Notes under the pieces: model-generated
The model's database searches: none
Told to the model about the DNA's origin: nothing
Seen by the model: the letters and a program-made list of their open reading frames with translations, nothing else
Shown: positions 1 to 10,494 of the stretch, one piece after another
Layout: every line of letters starts with the position of its first letter
Numbering within the stretch: the first letter of the stretch is position 1
Source of the DNA: CAZBRS01 sp964494475
GTDB lineage: Bacteria > Myxococcota_A > UBA9042 > CAZBRS01
Length of the DNA stretch: 64,000 nt
NCBI GenBank assembly: GCA_964494475.1
Contig: CAZBRS010000004.1
Coordinates: 1 to 64,000 of the forward strand
Direction: 5' to 3'
Position numbers and translations under genes: made by a program

Positions 1-1306
1 GCGCGCCTTCGAACACCTGTGCCAGCGGCCGCCGTAGATGGAGCGGGTGCCAGCGATTGGGCTTGGCGACCTCCGCGAGGTGGTCGTGGAAGCTCCACCC
101 GCCGCTATCCTGGCCAAGGCGTTGAACGAGCTGGCGAAACTCCGGTTGCCGCATGAACTCGTCGCCGTCCATGGTCGGCGTCACGTTCTTCCGATTTACG
201 CCGACGATGAGGGAGAAGTCGGCTCCGAGCTCCGGCTGGGAGAACCCGCACCGATGGTCCGTCTGATTGACGAGCGCGCCGACGAATAAACCGGGCCTCC
301 ACCCACACAGGTACGTTCCGACGCAACCCCACATGAACGGTCGAGTCTCCCAGGTCCGCAGGTTTGACGTGTCTTCCGCTTCGTCCCACGACACAGCGTG
401 AAGGACATCCGACCAATCCTCCTGCCGAGCCTGCACGGCGAACGACGTCAACTCGGCCAGCAGGGTTCGAGGGGCTACGCCAAGACGTTCTTCCGTCACC
501 CGCAACGCCTTGGGGTACTTCGCCTCGCCTTGATCGGCTATTTCCGGCCCAGGAGACTCTGCCTTCACTTCCTCGGGATTGACGTTCACCGTTACCTGCA
601 CGCGATCGGAACCCGCTTCGTTGCGGATCAGGACGGCGGTCCGTGCGACGATCTCGGTTCGCGCCCGGATGGTCGGGACGAAAACGATCGGCCCGGTTCC
701 CGCTTCGGAGACGAAGGGTCGGATCTCGATCACGGAGAGCTCGAATGCGAGGCTCGACTGGCTGGCCACCCCTCGCAGCCAGCCCTCGACTCCGGTTGGA
801 AAGCGGTCGCATGCCACCACCAGGCGCAGCGTGTTCCGGCACGCGTCCGCAAGATCCCGCGCTACCAGGTCCGGTCGTTTCACATGTGGAAATCGGCTTT
901 GAACGACATCGAGCAGGGAGGCGCCTCCTCCCAGGGCGGCGGCCAGATCCCTCTCGTCGAGCGATGCCAATCCGGCGGCATAGTCGATCAACTGTGCCAG
1001 CACGCTCCGGTCGGCCAGTTCCGCGTTCCCGTGGCGCTTCACCTCGACCAGGATGACGTGACCGGCATCGGTCAGGATCATGAGGTCCGGGCGGAGCATT
1101 CCGCCCCGTGGTCCTTTGAACGACACCTGTCGAAGGACGGCGTACTCCGCGAATCGCAGCCCGGAATCCTCCAACGCCAGCAGGTCGATGTTGGTCTCGA
1201 TGGCGTGCTCGAGCGCTTCCTCGCCGAGGCCCAACTCGGCCAAGGTGGTCGGAGCCAACTTGTGGCAGTCACCGTCCACCATTCGAAGCGAGAGCGACGA
1301 CGCCAT
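1..1306 (-). CDS. PD-(D/E)XK nuclease-like protein, C-terminus cut by window edge
   Basis: The frame is open from an ATG at 1306 to the window edge, giving 435 visible residues, so the C-terminus is missing. Residues 35-110 carry the layout of a DUF91/NucS-like PD-(D/E)XK nuclease: E37 in IETN, P73-D74, E88-V-K90 in ILVEVKR, then Q105 and Y109 in the helix AQLIDYA. These would be the metal-binding and catalytic residues. The remaining 320 residues match no domain I recognise. It begins three bases after the EttA stop codon, so the two genes are probably co-transcribed. No signal peptide or membrane segment is visible, so it should be cytoplasmic. The nuclease fold is inferred from motif spacing; the substrate (foreign DNA, repair intermediate or RNA) is unknown. 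Confidence 0.7.
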   Translation of the reverse strand, partial: MASSLSLRMVDGDCHKLAPTTLAELGLGEEALEHAIETNIDLLALEDSGLRFAEYAVLRQVSFKGPRGGMLRPDLMILTDAGHVILVEVKRHGNAELADRSVLAQLIDYAAGLASLDERDLAAALGGGASLLDVVQSRFPHVKRPDLVARDLADACRNTLRLVVACDRFPTGVEGWLRGVASQSSLAFELSVIEIRPFVSEAGTGPIVFVPTIRARTEIVARTAVLIRNEAGSDRVQVTVNVNPEEVKAESPGPEIADQGEAKYPKALRVTEERLGVAPRTLLAELTSFAVQARQEDWSDVLHAVSWDEAEDTSNLRTWETRPFMWGCVGTYLCGWRPGLFVGALVNQTDHRCGFSQPELGADFSLIVGVNRKNVTPTMDGDEFMRQPEFRQLVQRLGQDSGGWSFHDHLAEVAKPNRWHPLHLRRPLAQVFEGA

Positions 1307-1309
1307 CGG

Positions 1310-2992
<1,683 letters not shown>

Positions 2993-3089
2993 GGACCCCT
3001 CGCGACGATGTTGGCGCGTAGGGTAGACGGAGCGGGCGGGGAGAGCAAGAGGGTGGACGCGACCCCTTCGCCCTGCAAGCTGCGCACGA

Positions 3090-3118
3090 TTGATCGGCAG
3101 GGCTTTCGAGGCTACATT
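3090..3118 (+). promoter_or_regulatory. Sigma70-like promoter of the RelE-type toxin-antitoxin pair
   Basis: TTGATC at 3090-3095 and TACATT at 3113-3118 are separated by 17 bases. Transcription would start near 3125, which places the GTG at 3124 outside the mRNA and supports the antitoxin ATG at 3145. Confidence 0.6.
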
Positions 3119-3144
3119 CAGGCGTGGCCCCCCGTCGTGAGGAC

Positions 3145-3378
3145 ATGGCGATGACCGCAGCGAGCGTGACCGTGGCCAAGATGGTCGAGGCACTCCCCGA
3201 GCCCATGCAGGAGCGCGTGGTCGAGCACCTGCGCGAGTACGTCGACGACCTGCGCGATGATGCGCGCTGGAGCGAGTCGTTCGCGAGGACGAAAGGCAAG
3301 CTGACGGCAGCTGCAGGGCTGGCTCGAACGCAGATCGCGGAGGGCAAGGCGACGCCCTTGGATCCCGCCAAGCTATGA
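3145..3378 (+). CDS. Small antitoxin of a RelE/ParE-type pair
   Basis: This is a 77-residue acidic helical protein (MVEALPEPMQERVVEHLREY near the N-terminus), the usual size for an antitoxin. Its ATG follows GTGAGGAC, a reasonable ribosome binding site; an in-frame GTG at 3124 lies upstream of the likely transcription start and was rejected. The stop codon overlaps the next ATG (ATGA, 3375-3378), the standard coupling for antitoxin-toxin operons. The N-terminal helix resembles DUF2281-like antitoxins, but I do not recognise a firm family. It would neutralise the downstream toxin and may repress the operon promoter. Confidence 0.7.
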   Translation: MAMTAASVTVAKMVEALPEPMQERVVEHLREYVDDLRDDARWSESFARTKGKLTAAAGLARTQIAEGKATPLDPAKL

Positions 3379-3638
3379 AGTCAGCGACCCTGCCTTCGTT
3401 CTGGGACGCCTACCGCGAGTTGGACAAGAGCCATCGCCTTCGAGTCAAGAAGGCGTATCTGCTCTGGCAGGACGATCCCTTCCACCCGTCGTTGCGATTC
3501 AAGTGCATCAACCAGGAAGAGGATCTCTGGTCGGTGCGCGTGTCGCACTCGGTGCGTGCGTTGGGCATTCTTGGTGGCGACACGGTCACCTGGTTCTGGA
3601 TCGGTGGGCACGACGCGTACGAGCGGTTCTTCGGATGA
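3375..3638 (+). CDS. RelE/ParE-superfamily toxin
   Basis: An 87-residue basic, beta-rich protein of RelE/ParE/YoeB size. The conserved tail is visible: the strand DLWSVRVSHSVRALGILGG, then VTWFWIGGHDAYERFF, matching the family pattern of a mid-protein Arg-rich strand followed by W-I-G-x-H-x-x-Y. Proteins of this type are usually ribosome-dependent mRNA endonucleases or gyrase poisons; which applies here cannot be read from sequence. The gene is translationally coupled to the antitoxin by ATGA and ends one base before the stop codon of the convergent nucleotidase gene. Confidence 0.8.
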   Translation: MKSATLPSFWDAYRELDKSHRLRVKKAYLLWQDDPFHPSLRFKCINQEEDLWSVRVSHSVRALGILGGDTVTWFWIGGHDAYERFFG

Positions 3639-5144
3639 CTACGCCTCGCCCCCGCGATCGGGGTCGGCCGTGATGCCCGCCACCTCGGGATCGTGGGGCA
3701 GGCTGCCGCGCGGCGAGCGCAGGTAGGCGAAGGGGCTGATGAACAGGAAGTTCGACACGCGCGAGGTGTAGACGTCGGCCGAGCGCTCGACCTGCCGCGC
3801 CAGGAAGCTCTTGTCGTTGCCGGCGCGCAGCAGCGGGCCCCAGTGGGGGTTGCCGAGGTCGGCCGAGGCGCGGGCCAGGGGCGTGATCTCGGCATCGAGC
3901 ACCGCCAGCGCCGCCTTCAGCCGGTCGGCCTCGCGTTTCTGGTCGTCGGTCGTCGGGTTCGCCCCCTGGCCGGGCTCGGGCTCCGTCGGACCATAGCCGA
4001 CGCGCTGACGCTGCTGGGCGAGGCGCAGGGCGGCCAGGGTGGCCTCGAGGCGCTCCTTGTCCTCCATCAGGCCCTTCAGGCGGGCCTCGCTCGGCTGGAA
4101 GGCGTGGATGGTGCGGATCTCGTCCTCGAGCTCACGGAGCACCAGGGCCGTGCGCCAGCGCAGCACGCGCTTCGAGGCGTGCACGTCGGCGAAGATGTGG
4201 TCGCCCACGTACAGGATCTCCTCGCCCGAGGCGCGCAGGTGCGCCTCGACCTTGCCGGCGTCGCCGCCCGAGAACACGTGGCCCGGCGCCAGGTCGTCGA
4301 CCCAGGGCTTCAGCAGGCCGTCGTCGCTGACCACCTGGTAAAGGGTCTGGCGCCCCGAGAAGAAGGTGGGCTTCTGCGCCGAGACGATCACCACGTGGAA
4401 CAGATCGCGCCACGATCCGCCGCCCAGGTAGCGGTCGAAGGCCCAGGCCATCATGGTGCGGGTGTACGTCCAGTCGCTGTTGGTGATGAGCAGCAGCTTC
4501 TTCCCCGAGGCGCGCAGGTCCATGAGCGCCAGGGGCAGATCGGGGTCCAGCACCACGAAGCGCTCGGGGTCGGCCGTGATCTCGGCCTTGAGGTGCCCCT
4601 CCAGGTGGGCGCGGTCCAGGCTGCCGCGCACGCGATCGTACAGGTCGCCGTAGCCCAGCGTGCCGGGGATCGAGCCCGCGTCGAGCCGGTCGACCAGCTG
4701 CGCGTACATGCACGCCTCGGAGTGCGAGAACAGCGTGTCGAGCGAGACCCAGCGGGCCTGGTTCACGTCGACCACGAGGCGCCCGTAGGCCTTGCGCTGG
4801 GCGTCGAACTCGAGGGGCGCCGTGCCGTGAAAGGCGCGCTTCACGTAGCCGAAGCGGTTGGCCTTCACGATGTTGCCGAGCTCGCGGTCGACGATGAGTC
4901 CGCGCACGAACAGCCCGGGGTCGAAGGCCAGGTCGGCCACGGGCCAGCCGCGCGCGGCCAGGCGCTCGCGCAGGTGCTCGTAGGCGCGGCGCTCCCACTC
5001 GTCGACGCGGTAGTGGATGAGGGTGTAATCCATGTCGAAGCCGACGGCGCGCAGCGTGCGCAGGTTCAACGTGCGGTTGCAGTACACGCGGCGCTCGGGT
5101 GGGGTCCCGTCGACGAGGTTCGGGGCGAGGGGGGCCGTGATCAT
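3639..5144 (-). CDS. HAD-superfamily 5'-nucleotidase (cytosolic purine type)
   Basis: This 501-residue cytoplasmic protein belongs to the HAD-IG 5'-nucleotidase family (eukaryotic cN-II type), which hydrolyses purine nucleoside monophosphates such as IMP/GMP. HAD motif I is GFDMDYTL (nucleophile D37, D39), motif II LLLITNSDWTY, and the motif III/IV acidic region is LYVGDHIFADV. A coiled region with many Glu/Arg/Gln (roughly residues 365-430) precedes the C-terminal segment. The start ATG overlaps the stop of the upstream lipoprotein gene (ATGA, 5141-5144), so the two are coupled. Family assignment is firm; substrate is inferred from homologues. Confidence 0.88.
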   Translation of the reverse strand: MITAPLAPNLVDGTPPERRVYCNRTLNLRTLRAVGFDMDYTLIHYRVDEWERRAYEHLRERLAARGWPVADLAFDPGLFVRGLIVDRELGNIVKANRFGYVKRAFHGTAPLEFDAQRKAYGRLVVDVNQARWVSLDTLFSHSEACMYAQLVDRLDAGSIPGTLGYGDLYDRVRGSLDRAHLEGHLKAEITADPERFVVLDPDLPLALMDLRASGKKLLLITNSDWTYTRTMMAWAFDRYLGGGSWRDLFHVVIVSAQKPTFFSGRQTLYQVVSDDGLLKPWVDDLAPGHVFSGGDAGKVEAHLRASGEEILYVGDHIFADVHASKRVLRWRTALVLRELEDEIRTIHAFQPSEARLKGLMEDKERLEATLAALRLAQQRQRVGYGPTEPEPGQGANPTTDDQKREADRLKAALAVLDAEITPLARASADLGNPHWGPLLRAGNDKSFLARQVERSADVYTSRVSNFLFISPFAYLRSPRGSLPHDPEVAGITADPDRGGEA

Positions 5145-7987
5145 AGGAGCTCCTCGAGGTAGGCCTGGGGGGTGACGAGCAGATCGGTGGTCGTGCACGT
5201 GAGGCCGGCGCCGCCGTGGGGTTCGTCGCCCACCATCATCTTCCAGGCGCCGTCGGGATCGATCTGCAGCCGATCGAAGCCCACCTTCGAGGGGGGCGCC
5301 ACCTGCAGGTCGAGGCTCCAGGCGCCCGTGTCGACCATGCCCGGGTGGGAGATCGAGGTGGCGTCGGTGTGCATGACCGACAGCATGGTGCCCTCGGGCA
5401 CCGGCAACCAGGGGGGCCACGCCGCAAACTGCAGCACCACGTAGGCGTTGAAGGGCGCCTTGCCGTGGTCGAAGGGCCAGGGCTTCGTGGGGTCGGTGAA
5501 GGCCTCGGCGGTGACCAGCGTGAAGTCGGGGCCGGTGCACGTGCGCTTCACGACGCGCGTGGTCTTGCCGAGCACGTCGCGGGGGATGGGCAGGGTCTGC
5601 ACGGTCGCGGCGTGGCGCGTCGAGTCGTGCAGCGTGCGCGCCTGCTTGAACACCAGGCGCTCGGGGCGCGAGGTGCCGTCGGCCAGGGCCGGCCATCCAG
5701 CCGCCATGCGCTTCAGCTCGAGGTCGAGGATCAGGGTCGAGTCGCGCTGGGGCTTCACGTAGCGCTGGTTGCGCACGTCGAGCCAGCTCCCGGCCAGCCC
5801 CGACAGGCGGGCGTGCAGCTCGAGCAGCTCGGCGTCGGAGAGCAGCACCTCGCCCGCGGCCACCTCGGTCGAGGCCTGCACCCGCGTCAGCACCGGCGCC
5901 GCGCCGCCCTCCTGGCGCACCACGTCGATCTCGGGCGCGGCGTTCGAGCCCACGGGCGGGTTCGTGACGCTCAGGCTGCCCTCCTGCACGTTGACCGCGA
6001 GGGTGGTCACGTCGCCGCCCGGACGACGGACCAGCTCGAGCGTGAGCACGCCGTTCGCCAGCTCGTGGTCGTCGTCGAACACCGGGTGCACGGCGGCGGC
6101 CATGCGGCCCGAGAGGTGGTCGATGCCGGCGGCCCGGCGCTCCTCGAACGCCCCCTGCAGCCAGTACGACGACCACGTCTTGCGGAGCGCCCACGCGATG
6201 GTGCGCTTCTGCTTGTCGGGGTCGCTCTGCAGCTCGGGGTGCAGGTAGCCCGTGTTCGAGTCGTAAAGCCCGGCGCCGTTGAAGCCCTCGATGTCCTCGG
6301 CCGTCGACGACGAGCGGAAGCGTAGGCCCTGCCGGGGCGCCAGGAAGGCGAAGTGCTCGGCCAGCGCCGCCTCGATCGCGGCCAGGGTGGCGGGCGCGAC
6401 GGGTGCGTCCTCGATGGCCTCGCGCACGCCCCCCCGGGCGATGGCGCGGGTCAACTCGGTGTCGGCGCCCGCGTGGTCGGCCAGGAAGCCGTCGAGCCAG
6501 GTGAGCGTTTCGGGGAGCCCGGCGAACTCGTCGCGGAAGGCCTCCTCGCCCTCGAGGGCCAGCAGGCGCACGCGGGCGTTGGCCGTGAACTCGGCGTCGG
6601 CCAGCAGGGCGGGCAGCGAGAGCGGCAGCGCTTGCACGTGTTCGACGTAGGCCTTGACCGTGAGCGCCATCACCCGATCGGGCACCTCGAAGCCCTCGCC
6701 ACCGAGGCCCATGAAGCCCGCCGACTTGCCCCCGATCAGGGGCACGTTCGCCGCCATGTCGGCCAGCCCAAGCCCGTCGAACGCCAGGACCAGCGGGGCG
6801 CCGGTCAGATCGACCATGGGCACGCTCAGCGACGAGGGCGTCTTCAGCCGCTGGTACTCCGTCCACTGCTCCGTGGTGAGCTCGCGGAAGTGCACGCCCT
6901 CGGCGGTGGCCTGCAGGATCACGGCCTTGCGGTAGCTGTCCCACACGTCGAACTGCTGCGCGGTGGCCGCGCCGCCGAAGTAGATGTTCGGCGTGCCGCG
7001 GCTGCGGGCCAGCAGGCCGATGTGCGCCAGCGGGGTCTGCGGCACCGACGTGATGATGCCGGCCACGGGGGGCAGGTCGTCGGGCACCTCGGCCAGCACC
7101 ACGAGGTGATTTTCGGTGAGCAGCGCGCCGGCGAACTCGCCCTTCGGCACGAGCTTCACGATGCCGGCCGCGAGGCCCGGGTTGTAGACCTCCCAGGCGC
7201 CCTCGACCACCAGGTCGTCGTAGGTCACGACACGGTCGGCGTAGGGGCTGCCCGCCGCCTTCAGCTCGTCGGCCACGGCCTGTTGCCACGTGGCCCGCAC
7301 CAGCCACGCTAGCTTCGGCGCCACGTCGGGGGGCAGCACGGCCTCGAGCGCCTGGAAGAATCGCGCGATCAGGCCCGCGTCGGCCTTGTCGACGTACTCG
7401 AGCTCGAAGAGCCACAGCTCGTCGGGCACTTTGCGCTTGGGGTTCGCGGCGTAGTGCAGCACCGAGCCGAGCCCGAGCCGGCGGTCGAGCCCCCACGCGC
7501 GGTCGTAGAAGCGCTTCAGGTAGAGCCGATCGCCCGCCCACTGCAGGCCGAGGGGCAGCGTGAGGGGGTTCGGCCAGTCCTTCGCCCACGCGATCACGTC
7601 GGCCACAGCCCCGAACTCGCGGCCCTGCACCGGCGTGAGATCCAGGCCGGGCACGTCGAAGCCGTTCAGCAGCCGGAACCAGGCCCACTCGTCGTGCAGG
7701 CTGTAGAAGCCCGTCTCCATGAAATGGGAGGCGGGGGCGGCGCCGTCGAAGCCCGTCAGGACGAACTTGACCTGGGCGGGCGCCTGGCTGGCGCCGGCGT
7801 AGGCCAGCAGCGCCGCCGCGGTGTCGAAGCGCGGCACGGTGTGATCGTCGAAGCCGGCGCTGACGTCGGGGTCGACCGCGTCGAGCGGGGTCCCGTCACC
7901 GGGAGCATCGGAGGCGTCGAGCGGGGTGCCCGAGCCACCGCACGCGAGGGCGAGCACCAGCAGGCCGAGGGGGAGGGTCGTTCTCAT
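5141..7987 (-). CDS. Exported lipoprotein with PEP/pyruvate-dikinase-like domains in rearranged order
   Basis: The 948-residue product starts with a lipoprotein signal peptide (lipobox LALAC, C16) and an Asp/Ala-rich linker. Around residue 322, TPLAHIGLLARSRGTPNIYF matches the swivelling phospho-His domain of PEP-utilising enzymes (typical SHAAIVAR-type motif). It is followed by a PPDK-type nucleotide-binding domain: LIGGKSAGFMGL corresponds to the GGKGxNL entry motif, and FRSSSTAEDIEGFNGAG (R558 onward) to the RSS-ED motif. In PPDK and PEP synthase the His domain follows the nucleotide-binding domain, so the order here is reversed. No C-terminal PEP/pyruvate barrel is evident. A surface location is puzzling because ATP is absent there. 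The stop codon overlaps the start of the 5'-nucleotidase gene. A TTGCAT-17-TATCCT pair (7994-8022) would give a nearly leaderless mRNA, so I do not call it. Confidence 0.8.
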   Translation of the reverse strand: MRTTLPLGLLVLALACGGSGTPLDASDAPGDGTPLDAVDPDVSAGFDDHTVPRFDTAAALLAYAGASQAPAQVKFVLTGFDGAAPASHFMETGFYSLHDEWAWFRLLNGFDVPGLDLTPVQGREFGAVADVIAWAKDWPNPLTLPLGLQWAGDRLYLKRFYDRAWGLDRRLGLGSVLHYAANPKRKVPDELWLFELEYVDKADAGLIARFFQALEAVLPPDVAPKLAWLVRATWQQAVADELKAAGSPYADRVVTYDDLVVEGAWEVYNPGLAAGIVKLVPKGEFAGALLTENHLVVLAEVPDDLPPVAGIITSVPQTPLAHIGLLARSRGTPNIYFGGAATAQQFDVWDSYRKAVILQATAEGVHFRELTTEQWTEYQRLKTPSSLSVPMVDLTGAPLVLAFDGLGLADMAANVPLIGGKSAGFMGLGGEGFEVPDRVMALTVKAYVEHVQALPLSLPALLADAEFTANARVRLLALEGEEAFRDEFAGLPETLTWLDGFLADHAGADTELTRAIARGGVREAIEDAPVAPATLAAIEAALAEHFAFLAPRQGLRFRSSSTAEDIEGFNGAGLYDSNTGYLHPELQSDPDKQKRTIAWALRKTWSSYWLQGAFEERRAAGIDHLSGRMAAAVHPVFDDDHELANGVLTLELVRRPGGDVTTLAVNVQEGSLSVTNPPVGSNAAPEIDVVRQEGGAAPVLTRVQASTEVAAGEVLLSDAELLELHARLSGLAGSWLDVRNQRYVKPQRDSTLILDLELKRMAAGWPALADGTSRPERLVFKQARTLHDSTRHAATVQTLPIPRDVLGKTTRVVKRTCTGPDFTLVTAEAFTDPTKPWPFDHGKAPFNAYVVLQFAAWPPWLPVPEGTMLSVMHTDATSISHPGMVDTGAWSLDLQVAPPSKVGFDRLQIDPDGAWKMMVGDEPHGGAGLTCTTTDLLVTPQAYLEELL

Positions 7988-8092
7988 GCCTGCAGGATAG
8001 GCAAGGCCGGTGGCCGATGCAACGGGAGGCCGCGGGTGCGAGGTCCCAACCCTTTCTCGTTTGCTGTATACTGGCCCGTCGAGGAGGTCGCC

Positions 8093-10477
8093 ATGGATAC
8101 GCGAGGCCACCGGTTCGTGCTGCTCGGAGTGATGGCCGTGCTCGCCGCCTGCGCCGGAGGCGGCGGCGGCGACGACCTCGCGTGCCGCACGGCGTACGAC
8201 TGCCCCGAGGGCTGGACGTGCGAAGCTCGCACGTCCGCCGACCCGCTCGACCGCGTCTGCGTGGCGCCCGACACCACGAGCGCCGACACCTCTCCCGACG
8301 TCGACGCCGGAGCGTCCGACGCGCCCGACACCGACGGGAGCCCCTCCGACACGGGCCCCGACCTCGATGGGACGGCGCCCGACGTGCAGTCCGATCTTCC
8401 CCTCGAGTGCCGACCGCCTTACGCCATCTTCAACTGCCCTTGCACGAGCGACGCCGACTGCCTGTCCGAGCGCTGCGTGACGACCGGTGAGGGGGGGCGG
8501 TGCGCCACGACCTGCAACGAGGGCGAGGCCTGCGGCGACCCGGCGTGGTCCTGCGTGGTGGCCCTCGACACGTGCCCCAGCCCCTGCGCGCACTACTGCG
8601 CGTGGAACCACCTCGATCTGTGTCGGCTGTGCAAGGTCGACGGCGACTGCGCCAACCCCATCTACGAAGTCGACGTGGTCTGCCTGGCCTACGGCGAGGA
8701 GGGCAGCTTCTGCGCGAGCGCGTGCGGCGCCGACCGCGGCTGCCCGGAGGGTCACCTTTGCGAGGACGTCACGCTCCCGTCGGGGCAGACGCGACCCTAC
8801 TGTCGCCTCGCGGAGGGGCTCTGCGGCTGCTCCGCCGAGGCCTTGAGCCTGGGGCTCGAGACAGCGTGCAAGATCCGCAACGACTACGGCGCCTGCCCCG
8901 GGGTCCGCGAGTGCACCGCCGAGGGCCTCGGGCCGTGCCTCGGTGACAGCCCCAAGCAGGAGAAGTGCAACCTGAAGGACGACAACTGCGACGGGCTGAC
9001 CGACCTGCCCTTCGAGGGCACCGTCTGCAAGAATCAGAACGTCCACGGCGCTTGCTACGGGAGCGAGACGTGCACGAACGGCGTCCTGACCTGCGGGGCG
9101 AAGATCCCCGCCACCGACGAGTGCGACGGCCAGGACAACGACTGCGACGGCTACACCGACAAGGGCTTCGTCGACACCGACGGCGACGCGCTGGCCGACT
9201 GCATCGACCCCGACGACGACGACGACGGCGCGCTCGACGACGGCGACGACAGCGGCGCCGTGAACGACAACCCGTGCCACGGTGGGGCGTTCACCACCTG
9301 CGACGACAACTGCCGAGCCCTCCCGAACGCCTCCCAGTCGGACCTCGACGACGACGGCCAGGGCGATGTCTGCGACTGCGACGCCGACGGCGACGACGAC
9401 CTCTCGCCGAAGTGCGAGGGGTACGACTGCGACGACCTCGACCCCCTGGTGGGGCCCGGCATCCCCGAGACGCAGGCCGCGGCGGGCGATTGCTTCTTCT
9501 GCAACGGCAAGGACGACGACTGCGACGCGCTCACCGACGAGGAGTGCTTCGACGCCGACGTCGACGGGACGCCCGATTGCCTCGATCCCGACGACGACGG
9601 CGACGGCGTGGCCGACGGCGCCGACAACTGCCCCCAGCAGGGGAACCCCGCGCAGGCCGATCTCGACGACGACGACCTGGGCGACCTGTGCGACCCCGAT
9701 CGCGACGGCGACGGCGTCACGCCGGAGCAGGGCGACTGCGACGACTGGAGCCTCACGGTCTCTCCGCAGGCCTCCGAGGTCTGCAACGGCCTCGACGACG
9801 ACTGCGACACGCAGACCGACGAGGGCTTCACCAACCTCGACGCCGATCACCTGGCCGACTGCATCGACCCCGACGCCGACGGCGACCTCGTCCCGGAGGA
9901 CGGCGACTTCGATGGCCTCGAGGGCAACCACCCCTGCCCGGGTGGCCAGACGGTGCTCTGCGACGACAACTGCCCGGGGCACGCCAACGCGGGCCAGTCC
10001 GACGTCGACGCCGACCTGCTCGGCGACGTGTGCGACCCGGACCTCGACGGCGACGGGCACGCCAACTTCCTCGACAACTGCCCCTGGGTGGCCAACCCGA
10101 CCCAGGACGACCTCGACGAGGATCTGCTGGGCGACGCGTGCGACCTCGACCTCGACGGCGACACCTTCGAGGACGACGTCGACAACTGCCCGCGGCACGC
10201 GAACCAGAACCAACTCGACTCCGAGGTCGACGGCCAGGGCGACGCGTGCGACCCCGACGATGACAACGACACCGTGCCCGACGAGATCGACAACTGCGTC
10301 CTCCTCGCCAACGCCGACCAGCAGGACACCGATCTCGACGACCGAGGCGACGCGTGCGACCCCGACGACGACAACGATGGGCAGGCCGACGACGCCGACA
10401 ACTGCCCGCTGGTCAAGAACGGCAACCAGCTCGACACCGACGGCGACGGTGTCGGCGATGCTTGTGAAACCGAGTGA
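8093..10477 (+). CDS. Lipoprotein with MopE-type and thrombospondin type 3-like repeats
   Basis: A 794-residue exported lipoprotein (lipobox VLAAC, C20) with an Asp/Ser/Thr-rich linker to about residue 100. Next comes a Cys-rich region, then four MopE-like metal-binding motifs such as ECDGQDNDCDGYTDKGF and VCNGLDDDCDTQTDEGF. Interspersed and C-terminal are Ca-binding type 3 repeats built on DNCPxxxNxxQxDxDxDxxGDxCDxD. The protein is extremely acidic, with GAC-rich coding DNA. Members of this group are surface Ca- or Cu-binding proteins. The ATG follows GAGGAGG; a TATACT at 8067-8072 could be the -10 box but has no convincing -35. The frame is open upstream to 7454 on the opposite strand of the previous gene and was trimmed. 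Confidence 0.87.
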   Translation: MDTRGHRFVLLGVMAVLAACAGGGGGDDLACRTAYDCPEGWTCEARTSADPLDRVCVAPDTTSADTSPDVDAGASDAPDTDGSPSDTGPDLDGTAPDVQSDLPLECRPPYAIFNCPCTSDADCLSERCVTTGEGGRCATTCNEGEACGDPAWSCVVALDTCPSPCAHYCAWNHLDLCRLCKVDGDCANPIYEVDVVCLAYGEEGSFCASACGADRGCPEGHLCEDVTLPSGQTRPYCRLAEGLCGCSAEALSLGLETACKIRNDYGACPGVRECTAEGLGPCLGDSPKQEKCNLKDDNCDGLTDLPFEGTVCKNQNVHGACYGSETCTNGVLTCGAKIPATDECDGQDNDCDGYTDKGFVDTDGDALADCIDPDDDDDGALDDGDDSGAVNDNPCHGGAFTTCDDNCRALPNASQSDLDDDGQGDVCDCDADGDDDLSPKCEGYDCDDLDPLVGPGIPETQAAAGDCFFCNGKDDDCDALTDEECFDADVDGTPDCLDPDDDGDGVADGADNCPQQGNPAQADLDDDDLGDLCDPDRDGDGVTPEQGDCDDWSLTVSPQASEVCNGLDDDCDTQTDEGFTNLDADHLADCIDPDADGDLVPEDGDFDGLEGNHPCPGGQTVLCDDNCPGHANAGQSDVDADLLGDVCDPDLDGDGHANFLDNCPWVANPTQDDLDEDLLGDACDLDLDGDTFEDDVDNCPRHANQNQLDSEVDGQGDACDPDDDNDTVPDEIDNCVLLANADQQDTDLDDRGDACDPDDDNDGQADDADNCPLVKNGNQLDTDGDGVGDACETE

Positions 10478-10494
10478 ACGACCAAGGAGGTTCC

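Noticed and set aside
7994..8022. TTGCAT-17-TATCCT as promoter of the PPDK-like lipoprotein gene
   Set aside because: It would place the transcript start at the ATG itself, leaving no ribosome binding site; a leaderless mRNA is possible but unsupported.
5141..10213. A 1690-codon minus-strand open frame
   Set aside because: Only the part from 7987 downward is the lipoprotein gene; the upstream part is antisense to the MopE-type gene and reads as low-complexity Val/Gly.
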